Origin: Rhyzopertha dominica
Lineage: Eukaryota > Arthropoda > Insecta > Coleoptera > Bostrichidae
DNA length: 64,000 nt
Reading direction: 5' to 3'
NCBI GenBank assembly: GCA_025024175.1
Contig: QCXZ01000041.1
Span: 26,531,786-26,595,785, forward strand
In this document: positions 1 to 11,300 of the stretch, one piece after another
Layout of the letters: each line of letters opens with the position of its first letter
Numbering within the stretch: the first letter of the stretch is position 1
The notes under the pieces: generated by a model
What the model saw: the letters and a program-made list of their open reading frames with translations, nothing else
Told to the model about the DNA's origin: nothing
The model's database searches: none
Program-made: the position numbers and the translations under genes

Positions 1-296
1 TGTCAAAACAGCATGGTAAAACCATGGATCTGTCAGATCGATGGGTAGAACATGATAAGCTTTGAGAAGTATTTAAAGTTTTAAGTAAATTATATACTAT
101 GAATGAGGAACGATGGTACATTTGTGGAACCACTGTTAGTGAGATCGTGACAATGTCATGACCGAATGAGCAATAGTCAGCAACAGTATGAAATAAGGTA
201 CGATTCCTTATTGTAGCCCATGATGGGAAGAATTAAACATCTAACATCTCTCGATATGTAATCAGGGCACTAACACTTTTTTGGTTCTAGTTTCAT

Positions 297-323
297 TATA
301 ATAATAATAATAATAATAATAAT
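297..323. repeat. (AAT)n microsatellite
   Basis: About nine copies of a trinucleotide ATA/AAT repeat. Similar tracts at 32345, 50393 and 58734 may be LINE 3' tails; this one has no clear LINE next to it. Confidence 0.85.
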
Positions 324-460
324 TAGAACCCTGTGTGGACAGATACTCCAGAAAACGAAACCAACTAATATGAAAATGAAAGCTACCTTGTAAAAAACCA
401 AGTAACAAAACAGAAAACAAAGTTGATCGAATGAACCAACATGTGATGGAAACAGCTTAA

Positions 461-1381
461 GAGGGGCATTTACTTGGAGCGATCGGGCAGAAATGTAAAC
501 TATGCAACCTGTATTACCAGCGGGACGTGGGACGTAAGAGGGTAGCCGATAGGTTGAAATCACGCAAAGATCGTACGAGCAACAGACAGGCGAAATTAAT
601 ATTCGGAAAATTGCTGACTGCAGTAGGGTGTGCATAAAAAAGTAAACATGATATTAGTAACTTACTATGATATTATACCAGGTTATTCAAAATATGGAAT
701 AACCCATTTATTTCTGTAAATATGAACTATATAACATTTCATTCTAACTGCATGTCGACTATGATTTCTGGAGGAACTTTTATAATAATTTTCCATCCGC
801 CTCCCCATTGCTTCAGCAGACAGTAAATTAATGTGAAAGAGCTTTTAACATTAAACTTGTCACGTGTAATTAGACATACAATCTTAGAAATCCAGTCATA
901 TCGGAATAGATCGTATATTGCTCGATCATTCCCGACAGGATTGTATCTTAGCCTCACTGTTCACTGGATACCACGCGACGGACCTGGTGCGGATGGGCAT
1001 TCGCATTCCGCTTTCGTGACGGACTCGTGCGAAAGGGTTTGCAGTTTTAGATTTTTTGAATGCTTTTACTCATTTATCGTGCTCATGTTTTTGGTAGTGT
1101 ACAAAGAAATATGTAGCTACAACGTGGAATTCGAATTTTTCATTTATGTGCCTTAGTTTTTGAGAAATAGCTCGCCAAAAATACGCATTTTTAAGCAAAA
1201 TATAACAACAAATATTTACATTACCGTACCAAATTCAGAAAAAACTCGAACTCTACGTTGTAGCTACATCTTTTGTCATTGCCATGTTGAAATTTCACTT
1301 CGAAAAACTTCGAATAACTCGGTAAAATGTAAAATGGTAGGTGCTTAGAATGACCCGATTCGCTCTAGGTAAACGCCCCTC
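461..1381. mobile_element. TTAA-flanked inverted-repeat element (piggyBac-like MITE)
   Basis: The 921-bp segment is bounded by TTAA at 457-460 and 1382-1385. Its ends are inverted: GAGGGGCATTTACTTGGAGC at the left, and the reverse complement of GCTCTAGGTAAACGCCCCTC at the right. A second inverted pair lies inside (about 1111-1140 and 1239-1270, core GTAGCTACAACGT). A TTAA duplication is the hallmark of piggyBac-type insertion. The ends do not match the classical piggyBac terminus, so the superfamily call is inferred from the target site only. There is no transposase, so it is non-autonomous. Confidence 0.65.
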
Positions 1382-1922
1382 TTAAGGAAATAAAATTGGA
1401 ATCTAATTTGATATAATTCTATCCTAATTGCTTGAAACAAAACTCTGAAATATTTAAAAATCAAAATTTTGAAGTTTCGGTGACATACCTTGCATTATTG
1501 CCATCTAATGGCATTTTGTCAAATTAAAGTTTTGTAATAGATTTTGACACAAAAATGGTGGTGAGTTGAAATACNATTGTTTTAGGTTGTTTCAGTTTTT
1601 CAGTGTTTTCTACTTTTGAATTTTACTGAATGACTAAGTTTAAAGTAAAAGTAACTTACATGTGTTGAAGATCAAGTTAGTCAGAAAAATATAAGCATTG
1701 GATTAGTGTACTCAGATGATGTGCCCGCCATAAGAAAAATTAAAGTTGGTCATGAAAAAACAAAACCGAAACATTTTAGAAACAAACGGTGATCACCATT
1801 CGATTCTGCATAAAAAATTACCTTAAAAATGTGTTTATGCAATTACAAAAAAAGTAATATAGGTGAAGTCATATTTTCAAATTACTAAAGGCCGTCAAGA
1901 TATGCAACTTCACTTCTTAGTA

Positions 1923-2226
1923 CAGTGGTACCTCGATATATGAGTGCCTTAATATATGTTTTGAGATACAAGCCTCCGAGCGAGCGATATTTTGCTTTGA
2001 AATGAGAGCAAGATTTGAGATAGAGGAATCACACACTACACCGCTGCTCACGACCCCAACATGTGCAGCGTCTAACAGTTTCTCCCACCTCATGCTAGAC
2101 CTCAGTCTGTGTGCTTGTTTCCCTCGTTTTCGAAGCATTTTTGATAAGCTGGGTTCGGGTTATTTGTTTTTTGACATACGAGCAAGGTTAGGGAACGAAC
2201 TAAACTCGTATGTCGTGGTACCACTG
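1923..2226. mobile_element. Tigger/mariner-like MITE, TA target duplication
   Basis: The 304-bp element starts CAGTGGTACCTCGATATATG and ends in the inverted form CGTATGTCGTGGTACCACTG. It is flanked by TA at 1921-1922 and 2227-2228. Termini beginning CAGTGGTACC with a TA duplication are typical of Tigger-type Tc1/mariner MITEs. It has no coding capacity. Confidence 0.8.
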
Positions 2227-2666
2227 TATCTCTCATTGTTTCCAAGATCCCAGTGGTGAGCATCAAATTTAAATCAGTCTGTATTTTTTAAAGCAAGCCT
2301 CTGTAAATTATGCTGTTTTCTAGCTAATCTTAAAATTTAAAACAAAATAAATTTATTTTGAATTTTCATATAAGATGAAAATTAATGAACTTATGAAGTA
2401 CAAACTGAAACAATTGAGTTTAATTTCTAAACTTTATTTTACACGTCAAAACTAAACAAAATCACTATTTTTTTTCTTAATAGGTGCTCTAAATTAACAC
2501 CTCCTCTTCAATACATTTTTGTGCACGGAACGATAATAGCATTTTTTGTTGAGTAAATAAACATAAGTATTATTTTTATTTTATCTAACATCTTGGTAGA
2601 CTACTTTCGGCTAATAAATAAAACGAGCGGGTATTACATGGGTCCATCTTATGGAGGAGGAATAAT

Positions 2667-2725
2667 AAATAAATAAAGAACAGTATTCCCTGGGGAGTTG
2701 GACAAATACTGTTCTTTATTTATTT
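2667..2725. repeat. perfect 21-bp inverted repeat (hairpin)
   Basis: Arms at 2667-2687 and 2705-2725 are exact reverse complements around a 17-bp loop. The arm core is AAAGAACAGTATT. It lies in a gene-free region. It could be a small foldback element or the centre of a decayed MITE. Confidence 0.85.
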
Positions 2726-4005
2726 AAAATGGGCGTTATTAGCTTTGTGTTTACACATATATGGAGTGACTACAAATGTAGAATTATTCAAAAAAACTAT
2801 TGTAGGCAAGTTCCATAAAAAATTTTATGCAATTTTAAAGAATATTATTCAAATGATAGCTGTTGTAAACTTTTTATTTGTTCCAATATGTACGATTATT
2901 TTGTATGCCTGTTTATAAATTCACACTCTCATAAAATCTAAATCTGTTCGATAAACCACAACTTAGTTGGAAGAAATTCTGCCGGAATTGGTCTTCAAGT
3001 TATGGCAACTTTCCAGAGATTACTCCACCAGTTTGTGTTTCACTGTGGTGTAAAATAAATCCCTTGTTCTCCTTCTATAATCTTGCACTACACCACACCC
3101 CTGCACACGGTATTGTACAAATGATGACAAAGGCACTACTTGCCAACAGAAACTAAACAATTAATAATAATGTTTTGCACCGAATGTGACATCACACACA
3201 CAAAATCTGTCACCTACCTGGCACACCATACTTTATTCCCACCTCGTTTCAAACCATAATATTTTGTACATTTTGGGATAACGTTGGTTGTTCTAAACAA
3301 TACTGTATGACAAGGAGTAATTTTCAAAATCCTATAAAGTGCACTTTTGATAATAGATATTGATGTTTATTTTGTGGAGTCCTTTTATGTTAATTTTTCT
3401 TATTATATTTATTTGTAGGTTCTGGCTTCTTTTTTTAAATTAAAGTCACTTTTTTTTAATAATATAACGTTTCGATCTATAATTTAGGTCTTTGTCGAAT
3501 ATTTTTATTTTGCAGATTGACAACTTATTATGAAAATTAATGTGACATTTACAATTTTGATATTAATATAAAATGTACCTTCAAGTTTGTTCCTTTGCTA
3601 TTATTGTGGATGGTAAATGTGACGGTGAGAGGGTGTGTTTAAATGACGGTGTAGTAGGTATTAATTAGTCCTTGTATGTCAGTCCTGTCGTTTACACGTG
3701 TTTAGGTTTTTTGAATATGTATCATTTCTAAAAATTGTCTTTTACGTTTATGTTGTTCCGAAGTAATAATTTTGGTATTATCAGAGTCAAAAGTGTGGTC
3801 AGTTTGATAATGTGCCAACGCTTATAATAATTATGTTCAAATCCATCCCAAATAAATATACCTTTTATGTTTTTTGAAAACGGAATTCAAAAAACTGATA
3901 TTGTCAAAATAATATCCATCCATCCACATTCTGTGTGGATTTCATACTTTACAGTGCAATTAATAACGGAAAATTTTGTTTATATTATATGTATTTTTTT
4001 TTCAG

Positions 4006-4316
4006 TCCGATGATGCAGTCAATCCTGATAGACTGTACGATTTGATAGCGGTAGTCATACACTGTGGCAGCGGTCCTAACCGAGGTCATTACATTAGTAT
4101 AGTTAAAAGCCACGGTTTTTGGTTGTTATTTGATGATGACCAAGTAGATGTAAGTGTATACAAAAAAAAGCACTAAGTATGAAGTCTAATGTTTCTTTGT
4201 TTACGCAGAAGATTGATGCCTCAGCTATAGAAGACTTCTACGGCCTTACGTCTGACACGCAAAAGTCATCAGAAACTGGTTATATTCTCTTTTACCAGTC
4301 ACGAGAGAGTTTATGA
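4006..4316 (+). CDS. Usp12-46: Usp12-46 deubiquitinase, last two exons (partial)
   Basis: These are the C-terminal exons of the USP12/USP46 cysteine protease, which removes ubiquitin and works with WD40 cofactors (Uaf1/WDR48, WDR20). Exon A is 4006-4149 (after a T-rich tract ending in CAG, donor GTAAGT). The 59-bp intron 4150-4208 follows, then exon B 4209-4316 ending in TGA. The frame is continuous: 48 plus 35 residues. The catalytic His box is visible as [20 protein letters not shown], followed by the DDDQVD acidic loop and the conserved tail [10 protein letters not shown]...[15 protein letters not shown] end (here [14 protein letters not shown]). The Cys box and zinc-binding fingers must lie in exons outside the window to the left. 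Match to the USP12/46 C-terminus is near complete, so the call is firm. The intervening reading frame past 4149 is only intron. Confidence 0.96.
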
Positions 4317-5233
4317 GACCTGCTACATCCTAAAACAGTAAAAGGGCTGTTAGGACAAAGACATGCCTGTGCCGGGCCAAAAACGAAGTTGTACATGTAA
4401 AGTGTTTTCCAAATAACATTCTTGTCTTGTAAACGATTGTACTCGAGAAATTCTGAGAGATGTTTCATGTACAAAAACACCATTGATGGTCATGTTTTCA
4501 CAGTTAGTGACTGTTTTTACTGAGTTCTATCAGGAAAAGGTGTGATAATTTATCTCATTCATTAATAGACAACTCGAGTTACGTTTTTTATAGAATATTT
4601 AGGCGTTCATATCACATAGTAGCATTTTTGTTGTCTGTTACTGAATGAAACGTAGTTTGCTATTGTGGATTTTACTTTTTCTACTTGTTTCTTACTTGCA
4701 GTGAAGTATGAATGTGCATTATTTCTCACTTCCATTTGTTGAAATGTTATTTATTTATTTAGCATTCATTCTAATTGTTTAGTTCTTTTCAAAGATCTGT
4801 GGCATCTACATTAGCTTATTTATTGTTTCCTTTCATAGAAAAGTAAAATTCACCAAGTTTTGTTGCTCTTCTTGAAAAATTTTGTCATTTTACTAAAGTG
4901 AATAACTAGAATATGAAATATTAAAATTTGCTGCTAAGCAGATATTTTATTTTTATTCTGTAAATATCCGTTAGAAATAAATAAATTTAAATATTTCATG
5001 CCTTCTCTTATTACAAAACTCATGGTTCCTTTTATAAAATGTCATAAAAATTTTTAAGAAAAAATGATTGACAGGGTCTGTCGTTGTCGTAGGTATTACA
5101 AACAATCTAAACTAAACTAAATTTAAAAAAAAACAGCTGAAGTGATGATGACACGAACATTGGCTGCCTTTTAAACAAGTGCAAATGTACCATCGTGGTA
5201 TTTGAAAATGAAACGATCTGGGAGACTGTATAC

Positions 5234-5300
5234 CCAGAGCTGGGAAAGAACTTGTAACTAAGATACTTTTTAGTAACTAAGTTACACTTGGTAACTTAGT
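5234..5300. mobile_element. possible hAT-type MITE end
   Basis: The segment starts CAGAGCTGGGAAAGAACTTG and contains repeated GTAACTAAG / CTTAGTTAC units that form an inverted pair. A CAGAGCTGGG(A/C)AAG terminus is reminiscent of hAT MITEs, but I did not find the second end or an 8-bp duplication. It is either a fragment or a coincidence. Confidence 0.35.
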
Positions 5301-5404
5301 TACAGTAAAAAATAGATCTATAATTTAGTACATACTCATACTTCCAGAGTTATGAAGGTGTGGCGACCCTTATACATATATACAATAGAAAGTTGGGAGA
5401 ACCA

Positions 5405-5485
5405 ACAGACTCATCAGTCCAGTGGCATATGTCGATTTCATAGGTGATGGGGCGTGGGTTTGAATTCAGCTGGGACTTCCCAGAT
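5405..5485 (+). repeat. possible tRNA-derived SINE head
   Basis: An A-box-like stretch (CAGTCCAGTGGCATATG) is followed about 40 bp later by a B-box-like GGGTTTGAATTC and then GCTGGGA, a spacing like a tRNA-derived pol III promoter. The B box differs from GGTTCGANTCC, so it would be a decayed copy. No A-tail or target duplication was identified. Confidence 0.4.
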
Positions 5486-6948
5486 TTTTCCTGCTTGTAA
5501 TCCTATTAAACCGCCACAAAGACATTTTACTATATATTATGTTTGACATAAGTTCCTCCTAAACAATTTGAAAAGTTCTGTCATGTGTGTTAATCAATAT
5601 GTATAAACTTTTTCTAGATGTTTTTTTTTGAATGATGCAATTCCCCACATATGTTATTTATTGATTATACATTGCAACTTCTAGAACTTTTATTTTTATT
5701 AAATACTAAAGGATATAGCTGGATAAGGCTACTGTGGCATTAAAGAGTATTTGGTAGTAGTTGTTAATTCCTGGTGATCTTTGATATTGTAAATTAGTTT
5801 AATGTGGGAACTGCTCTACAGATAGATATAATCCACAGCCATTATGAAGTTCTATTTCTTTGAGTGATATTGATTCTATAATCGATTAAGTTTGTGCAGA
5901 AATAATGGTGTACAAAGACTCATGTAGGCACAACCTTTATAGTTAATCAGCATGAAATTTAAGGCTTAAGTAGATGTGGTCATTGAATCTTCCTGGTTTC
6001 TAATGAGTTGGAACTGCCTTTTCGAAGGCTTGCAAAAAGCATCTCCTTTGTGATAAAATTTATATCTATTCCGTTTTTAAAATTATTCATATACAGTTCT
6101 CTTAAATACCTATATTTCTCACATATTACTAAGTTTATAAATTTCCCAGATAAATTCAAAATACACTGGTGTAGTATATTCCTAACATAGTATCCTCTAC
6201 ATTATTATGAATAAAGAACTGAAAGATTGACATCATTAGTAATTATTATAGCATACAGTTCTACATGGCAGATAGAATACTAGTAGTTTGCAGGAAATTT
6301 TTACTACATGCACTGCAATGCATGCAATAGAGTGATTTATACATCTTTGGAATAGCTATGAAATTGGCTATATATTTTTTCAAAAGTAGTGTTCTTAGGA
6401 CAATATGTAAAAGATATATTAAGTCTTTGAAACTGGTTTTGCCAAGACAAATAAAATGTTGCTTGTGGAGATTAATAATGTTTAGACAAAATCTGTCCAA
6501 AATAGCCCAAGTAGTTTTAGATAGACAAAAAGGTAAATCAAAAAGCTATTTTTTTATAAACGCTTGTAAATCAAAAAAACCACCAGCAAGCAGTTAATAT
6601 TACTAAATATTATTTAATGCACACACTCGTTAAAATGTAGCCTTTGGAAGCCGCCACAGTAATGTTATACGGTTATACCCATTTTAATGAAGAATTCTGT
6701 TGTAGCAAATTCAATTTTATCAATACACCATGCCTGCATGTCTATCAACTCATTAGTAAAGCATATATCACTTCTTAAAGTGACGCTTCACATATCCTAT
6801 GCTGTCCACCGCTTCAGTATGTGGTTAGTCTACATATGTGCATTAAACTATATTGGAGAAGATGCACCCNAAAAATACCAATATAATAGAAAAACTTAGC
6901 AATAGCGATATTAAAAAATTAAACAAGAGTACTTTTTTCAATGTATAT

Positions 6949-6954
6949 TTTATT
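6949..6954 (-). terminator. RpL21 poly(A) signal
   Basis: AATAAA on the minus strand, 11-16 bp downstream of the RpL21 stop codon. This implies a very short 3' UTR, as is common for ribosomal protein genes. Confidence 0.8.
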
Positions 6955-6964
6955 GTATTACAAA

Positions 6965-7444
6965 TTAAGCAATGAATTCATATGGTATCGGAGCTAACAG
7001 AATAGGTGCTTCCTTTCCATTCACTATGTGTGCTGATCTGGGTTGTGCGGGTTGCCTCTTCAGCTGAACATAGATTTTCTTCTCTTTTGCTTCTTTCCTG
7101 AGCTTTTCATTCTGTTTCACCCTTGTAAGGAAGTCCTGACGGCACTTTGAGTGTGTTACGTGCTCTATGCGCACATTGATCCTCTTAGGAATGATCCTGC
7201 CACGTACACGTTTGTTTACAATGACACCCAAAGCATGAGCCGTTACATTGAAAACACGCCCTGTTTTTCCATGATATGCCTTGTAGGGCATACCTTTTTG
7301 AACCGCACCATTACCCTTTATGTCAACGATGTCACCTACTTTATAGGTTTTCATGTACGTTGACAACGGGATAACTCCATGTCTTCTAAATTTGCGAGAA
7401 AATAAGTCTCTGGTACCCCGTCGGTAACCCTTCGAGTTAGTCAT
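6965..7444 (-). CDS. RpL21: 60S ribosomal protein L21 (eL21)
   Basis: A single coding exon encodes 159 aa, the normal eukaryotic eL21 length. The protein sits in the large ribosomal subunit. The start [20 protein letters not shown], the basic core with [20 protein letters not shown] and the [20 protein letters not shown] segment are diagnostic, and the C-terminus ends PIPYEFIA. The ATG at 7444 is the conserved start. Upstream, a minus-strand acceptor (T-rich tract then AG at 7456-7457) joins 11 bp of 5' UTR to a short leader exon (about 7655-7685) across a 199-bp intron. The gene is divergent from Rrp45. The frame is complete, with no break. Confidence 0.98.
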   Translation of the reverse strand: MTNSKGYRRGTRDLFSRKFRRHGVIPLSTYMKTYKVGDIVDIKGNGAVQKGMPYKAYHGKTGRVFNVTAHALGVIVNKRVRGRIIPKRINVRIEHVTHSKCRQDFLTRVKQNEKLRKEAKEKKIYVQLKRQPAQPRSAHIVNGKEAPILLAPIPYEFIA

Positions 7445-7654
7445 TTTGTATTACGCTAAAAAGAAAAATGTAAGTAATAAGTTCCACATGGTAAACACTG
7501 TAAAGGTTAGAAACAATGTGCACATTTTCAGTGATTTAGATGAGGAAGCAGATGCTTAATAAAAAATTCTTAATGCAAATACAATATAAATTACTTAAAA
7601 CTCATACTAGATTGATTCAAAACATATCCAATTCAACATTTAATCATTACTTAC

Positions 7655-7688
7655 CTCACGCAACACGAGGAAGCCGAAAAAGAACGGA
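7655..7688 (-). promoter_or_regulatory. RpL21 5' UTR exon with TOP-like start
   Basis: On the minus strand the sequence reads TTCTTTTTCGGCTTCCTCG and ends with a GTAAGTAATG donor at 7654. A pyrimidine-rich start just before the first intron is the expected 5' terminal oligopyrimidine arrangement of ribosomal protein genes. The exact first base cannot be fixed. The 199-bp intron 7456-7654 shows no convincing snoRNA boxes. Confidence 0.7.
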
Positions 7689-8331
7689 AGCAACGTAAGA
7701 CGTAACCGTCAAAATGTGACTGACAGTGACAACTGCTGAACTGACACTGACAGATTGACGGTGACAGTCATGGGATAAATATAAATCGGAAGTATTTGAA
7801 TTTGACTAATAAAATACAATAATTCAACTAAAGCTGCATTTCTCAGATTTTGAAAATAAAAACAAAAAAGAGGTTAAGAGGTTATCATTCCCTTTAGCAT
7901 TAAAGATTATTGTTTACTTATAACGAGCTTATAATTATCAATTTTGATATTCTTGGTTGCCGCCAAATATTTTTCATTTGAATAATATTTAATTGTTTCT
8001 AATATCGGATGAATTTATTCTTTTTACGTTAATTCAGCTTCAATAGTCAGAAATAATTCCACATTAAGCAAATAACATGCCGCCTTGTGTAATGGTCGTT
8101 CTCATTTGTTTCATTTTTGTGTCTCATCATCAAAAACACATGCGTAATTCTACCTAACCTAGATTCATTTAAGATGTTTTTCTAATAATTGTAATGGTTG
8201 ATTTTTGAATATTTTTGGGTGTGCTGAGTGATACTTGTCGATTTGATTGAAACCGTATAATGCTGTATAATAGATAACAGCATACTTAACTGTAGTTTTG
8301 TTTACAAATATAGAAACAAATAAGAAACAAA
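7689..8331. promoter_or_regulatory. divergent promoter region RpL21 / Rrp45
   Basis: About 640 bp separates the RpL21 leader from the Rrp45 start codon. It should contain both promoters. I see no TATA box in a convincing place. A TGACAGTGACA / CTGACACTGACAG cluster at 7721-7770, close to the RpL21 start, is the only repeated motif. Confidence 0.5.
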
Positions 8332-11300
8332 ATGTCCAAATTTAGAGAAACTGTTATCGCAAATTGTGAGAAAGAATTCTTATTAAAAAGCCTAGAAGAC
8401 TGGACGGTATTAAATAAATACAATTAATCTGTTTTTAATACCTACATGTTTTATTTTAACTAGAGACTTGATGGAAGGGCCTTTGATGAATTTCGTGACT
8501 TACACATTGAGTTAGGTAAAGAATGGGGCAGTTGTTACACCGCTTTAGGAGCTACAAAGTGCGTAATAGCTGCATGGAACATTTTTTTATGCCTGTAACC
8601 CTCTGTAGAGTTTTAGCTCAAGTTACTTGTGAAGTACAGGAACCAAAACCTTCAAGACCCAGTGAAGGATTGTTAAACATCAATGTTGAACTAAACCCTT
8701 TGTCTTCTCCACATTTTGAGAAAGGAAGACAATCAGAACTGTCAGTGCAGTTGAACAGACTGCTGGAAAAGTGTTTGAAGGATTCAAAAACCGTTGATTT
8801 GGAATCATTATGCATCAAGATAAATGAAAAAGTGTGGGCAATACGAGTTGATGTAAATGTTTTAAACCATGAAGGCAACATACTAGATTGTTCCACTATA
8901 GCGGCTTTAACTGCCTTGGCACATTTTCGGAGACCGGATATAACTTGGGATGGCGAGGATTTTATTATACATAGTTATAGAGAAAGAGATCCCATTCCTT
9001 TGGTTATACATCATTATCCAATTAGTGTATCATATGCATTATTTAATAGTGGGTAGGTATCTATATTGATTTTGTTCTTGGTTGTTAATGACCTTAAAAA
9101 ATGTGCTTTTTGAAAAGATAGAAACCGTTTTGTTTTTTTTACCCATAGTAATAAATTTATTTACTTGGAGATCATTACGACTGGTTTCAGTAAAATCTAG
9201 TAACATGATAATAAAGAATCTTACCAGTATGTCGAATTGTTGTTAATTATTCTCTTGTGTGGTACTTGAGTTTTTTCATTTGCAAATATTTTTATGACTG
9301 AAGGAGATCCTGAAGAAGATAAATAGTATCCAGATTTACAAATTCCTGCTTCATGTGTATGATTTTACATTTTTTATTGAGAGGTGTGTGATTTGTATGT
9401 AAGAAAAGTTTTTTCCACTTTCAGTTCTTGGATACCAAAGGTTTCTTTTTCCCAGACGTTACTAAAAATTAATTTTTGTTTTATAATTTATTTAAATAAT
9501 AAATATTGAAAATAATTTCTTTTATGAACACTGCATAGTTAAAACTCTTGCTAAGGAGTTAATTTTTGCTATTTTGTGATCTGGAACTTATACTAAATAT
9601 TAAAAAGCATTATGTTCGTAAGTCACCAAAAGTTCTAGTTGAAATACCACAGCTGACATATCTTTATTCCCAAATACCTGGAATTATTAATTATAAATGT
9701 TGATTTGAATATTTGAGAAAACAGTGGCTTAACAGGTAATGCAAAAGCTAAAATACAGTAAAGTACAAAGGCACATAGAGGGGCCACATATATTTGAATT
9801 TTTTAAATTCCTACTTAAATCTCGAAATCTATTCCGAGAGTAAAATCAGAATTCCGAGATAAAAGTCGGAATTATAAGATTAATGTTGGAATTCCTCTGT
9901 ATGAAAAAAACTATACAAATCTTTTTTCTATGAAATTACTAAATCTAAATTTTACAATAACCTTAGTTGAGATTTTCATGAAACATTGTTTTTTGTATTC
10001 TTTCATTATAAAAATCAGAACTTTCCTTGCACAAATACTGAACTATTAAACACAATATTTACCCTAGATGTGAACAACAATGTTCAAATTATTATTTAGT
10101 TCCTGTCTCCATTTATGTAGGTACATTAAGGTAGGCTAAAAGCTATTTCTAATAATTTTGTGAATCAAATTCTAATTTGGCTTATTCCCTGTCTTAATAT
10201 TATTTTTTCTCTTTTCTTAAAGCACTCTATTGTAGGATCATAAACAAAGATAATCTTATAAGTGTTGGATAAAACAGATTATTTTAAGAACTCCAGCATC
10301 CAGTAATAAGAAATAAGATAATTTTACTTAGCCATTGTTTGCTTGTACCTTTTGTTAGCTATTTAATTTATTGTACATTTTCAGATCAATTATAGTTGTT
10401 GACCCAACTGTTCTTGAAGAAAACATTGCAGAAGCACATCTCCATATAGGAATAAATTCATACCGAGAATTGTGTGGATTGCATCTTGGAGGTAAAACCG
10501 AAGTAGATAGTGGAATTATGATAAATATTACGAAGAAAGCAGCTGATCGTGCAGCAAATGTTGTTAAGCAAATTAAAGACGTTTTGGAAAAGGATAAAGA
10601 AGCAAGGTAAAAATTTATACTTAAAAATGAGAGTTTCAGATTTATTTTTCATATTCATAGGAATATGTACTTACTTATTTTAAAAAATCTTTACATTACA
10701 GTGAATAAAATATATACTTGGTGTTAAATTTATTATTGATCTATGTTTGATTAGAGCAGCACCAATTACATTTTCTACATACCTAAAGTGATTGTTTAAA
10801 TTAATTATCATTTATAGTTCGTATTAAATATTATTCTATCTATATTATACTGATTGTTGGTAAATATACAATTCATATATCAAAAAGAATGCTATCTGTT
10901 TTGAAATATATTGTTTGATTCATTTTAAGAATGTATAATATCCATCAACATGAGTTGTATCATATTTTCAAGTAAATAGTGGTCAAATAGATGTCAATCT
11001 TGATTTACTTGAACGTTTATTTAGATTAGAAACGTGACATTTCCACAAACTATTAGCCCTGCTGTAACTAACATTCAAACTTAAGGCAGCAAAAATCACA
11101 AATCACATTTGAATTCCAAATTATTTTGCATGAAAATTTCTGATTTCGTATTGCAAATTGTAATATTGGAAAAGTTAGGGATATCTGTTTTAACTTGTAT
11201 TATTATCTTAACATTCCTGATTATGTTACCGTTGAAACGGTAGATAAAGGTCTGCATTCAGATTATCACGGAATAGTAGGTAACATAATCTATTTTTTTC

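Larger units (their letters stand above)
1..4005 (+). other. probable intron of Usp12-46 with repeats
   Basis: No coding exon is visible here on either strand. The exon at 4006 begins in the middle of the USP domain, so the upstream exons must lie left of the window and this stretch is most simply intron. It carries an AAT microsatellite (297-323), a TTAA-flanked element (461-1381), a TA-flanked Tigger-like MITE (1923-2226) and a perfect hairpin (2667-2725). The rest is unassigned AT-rich DNA. The short open frames here have no recognisable domain. Confidence 0.6.
4317..6948. other. Usp12-46 3' UTR and intergenic DNA
   Basis: Downstream of the Usp12-46 stop there is AT-rich sequence without a recognisable gene. 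Part must be its 3' UTR; an AATAAA-containing stretch near 4975-4985 is one possible polyadenylation region. A hAT-like end (5235) and a possible tRNA-derived SINE (about 5405-5485) are annotated separately. Open frames at 6008-6190, 6261-6500 and 6358-6597 have no motif and no splice or promoter context that would support them. Confidence 0.6.

Noticed and set aside
6261..6597. Overlapping open frames on both strands near 6.3-6.6 kb
   Set aside because: No domain, no splice signals, composition like surrounding AT-rich DNA.
7456..7654. snoRNA in the RpL21 leader intron
   Set aside because: Ribosomal protein introns often host snoRNAs, but I see no paired C (RTGATGA) and D (CTGA) boxes with terminal stem, nor a clear H/ACA pair.
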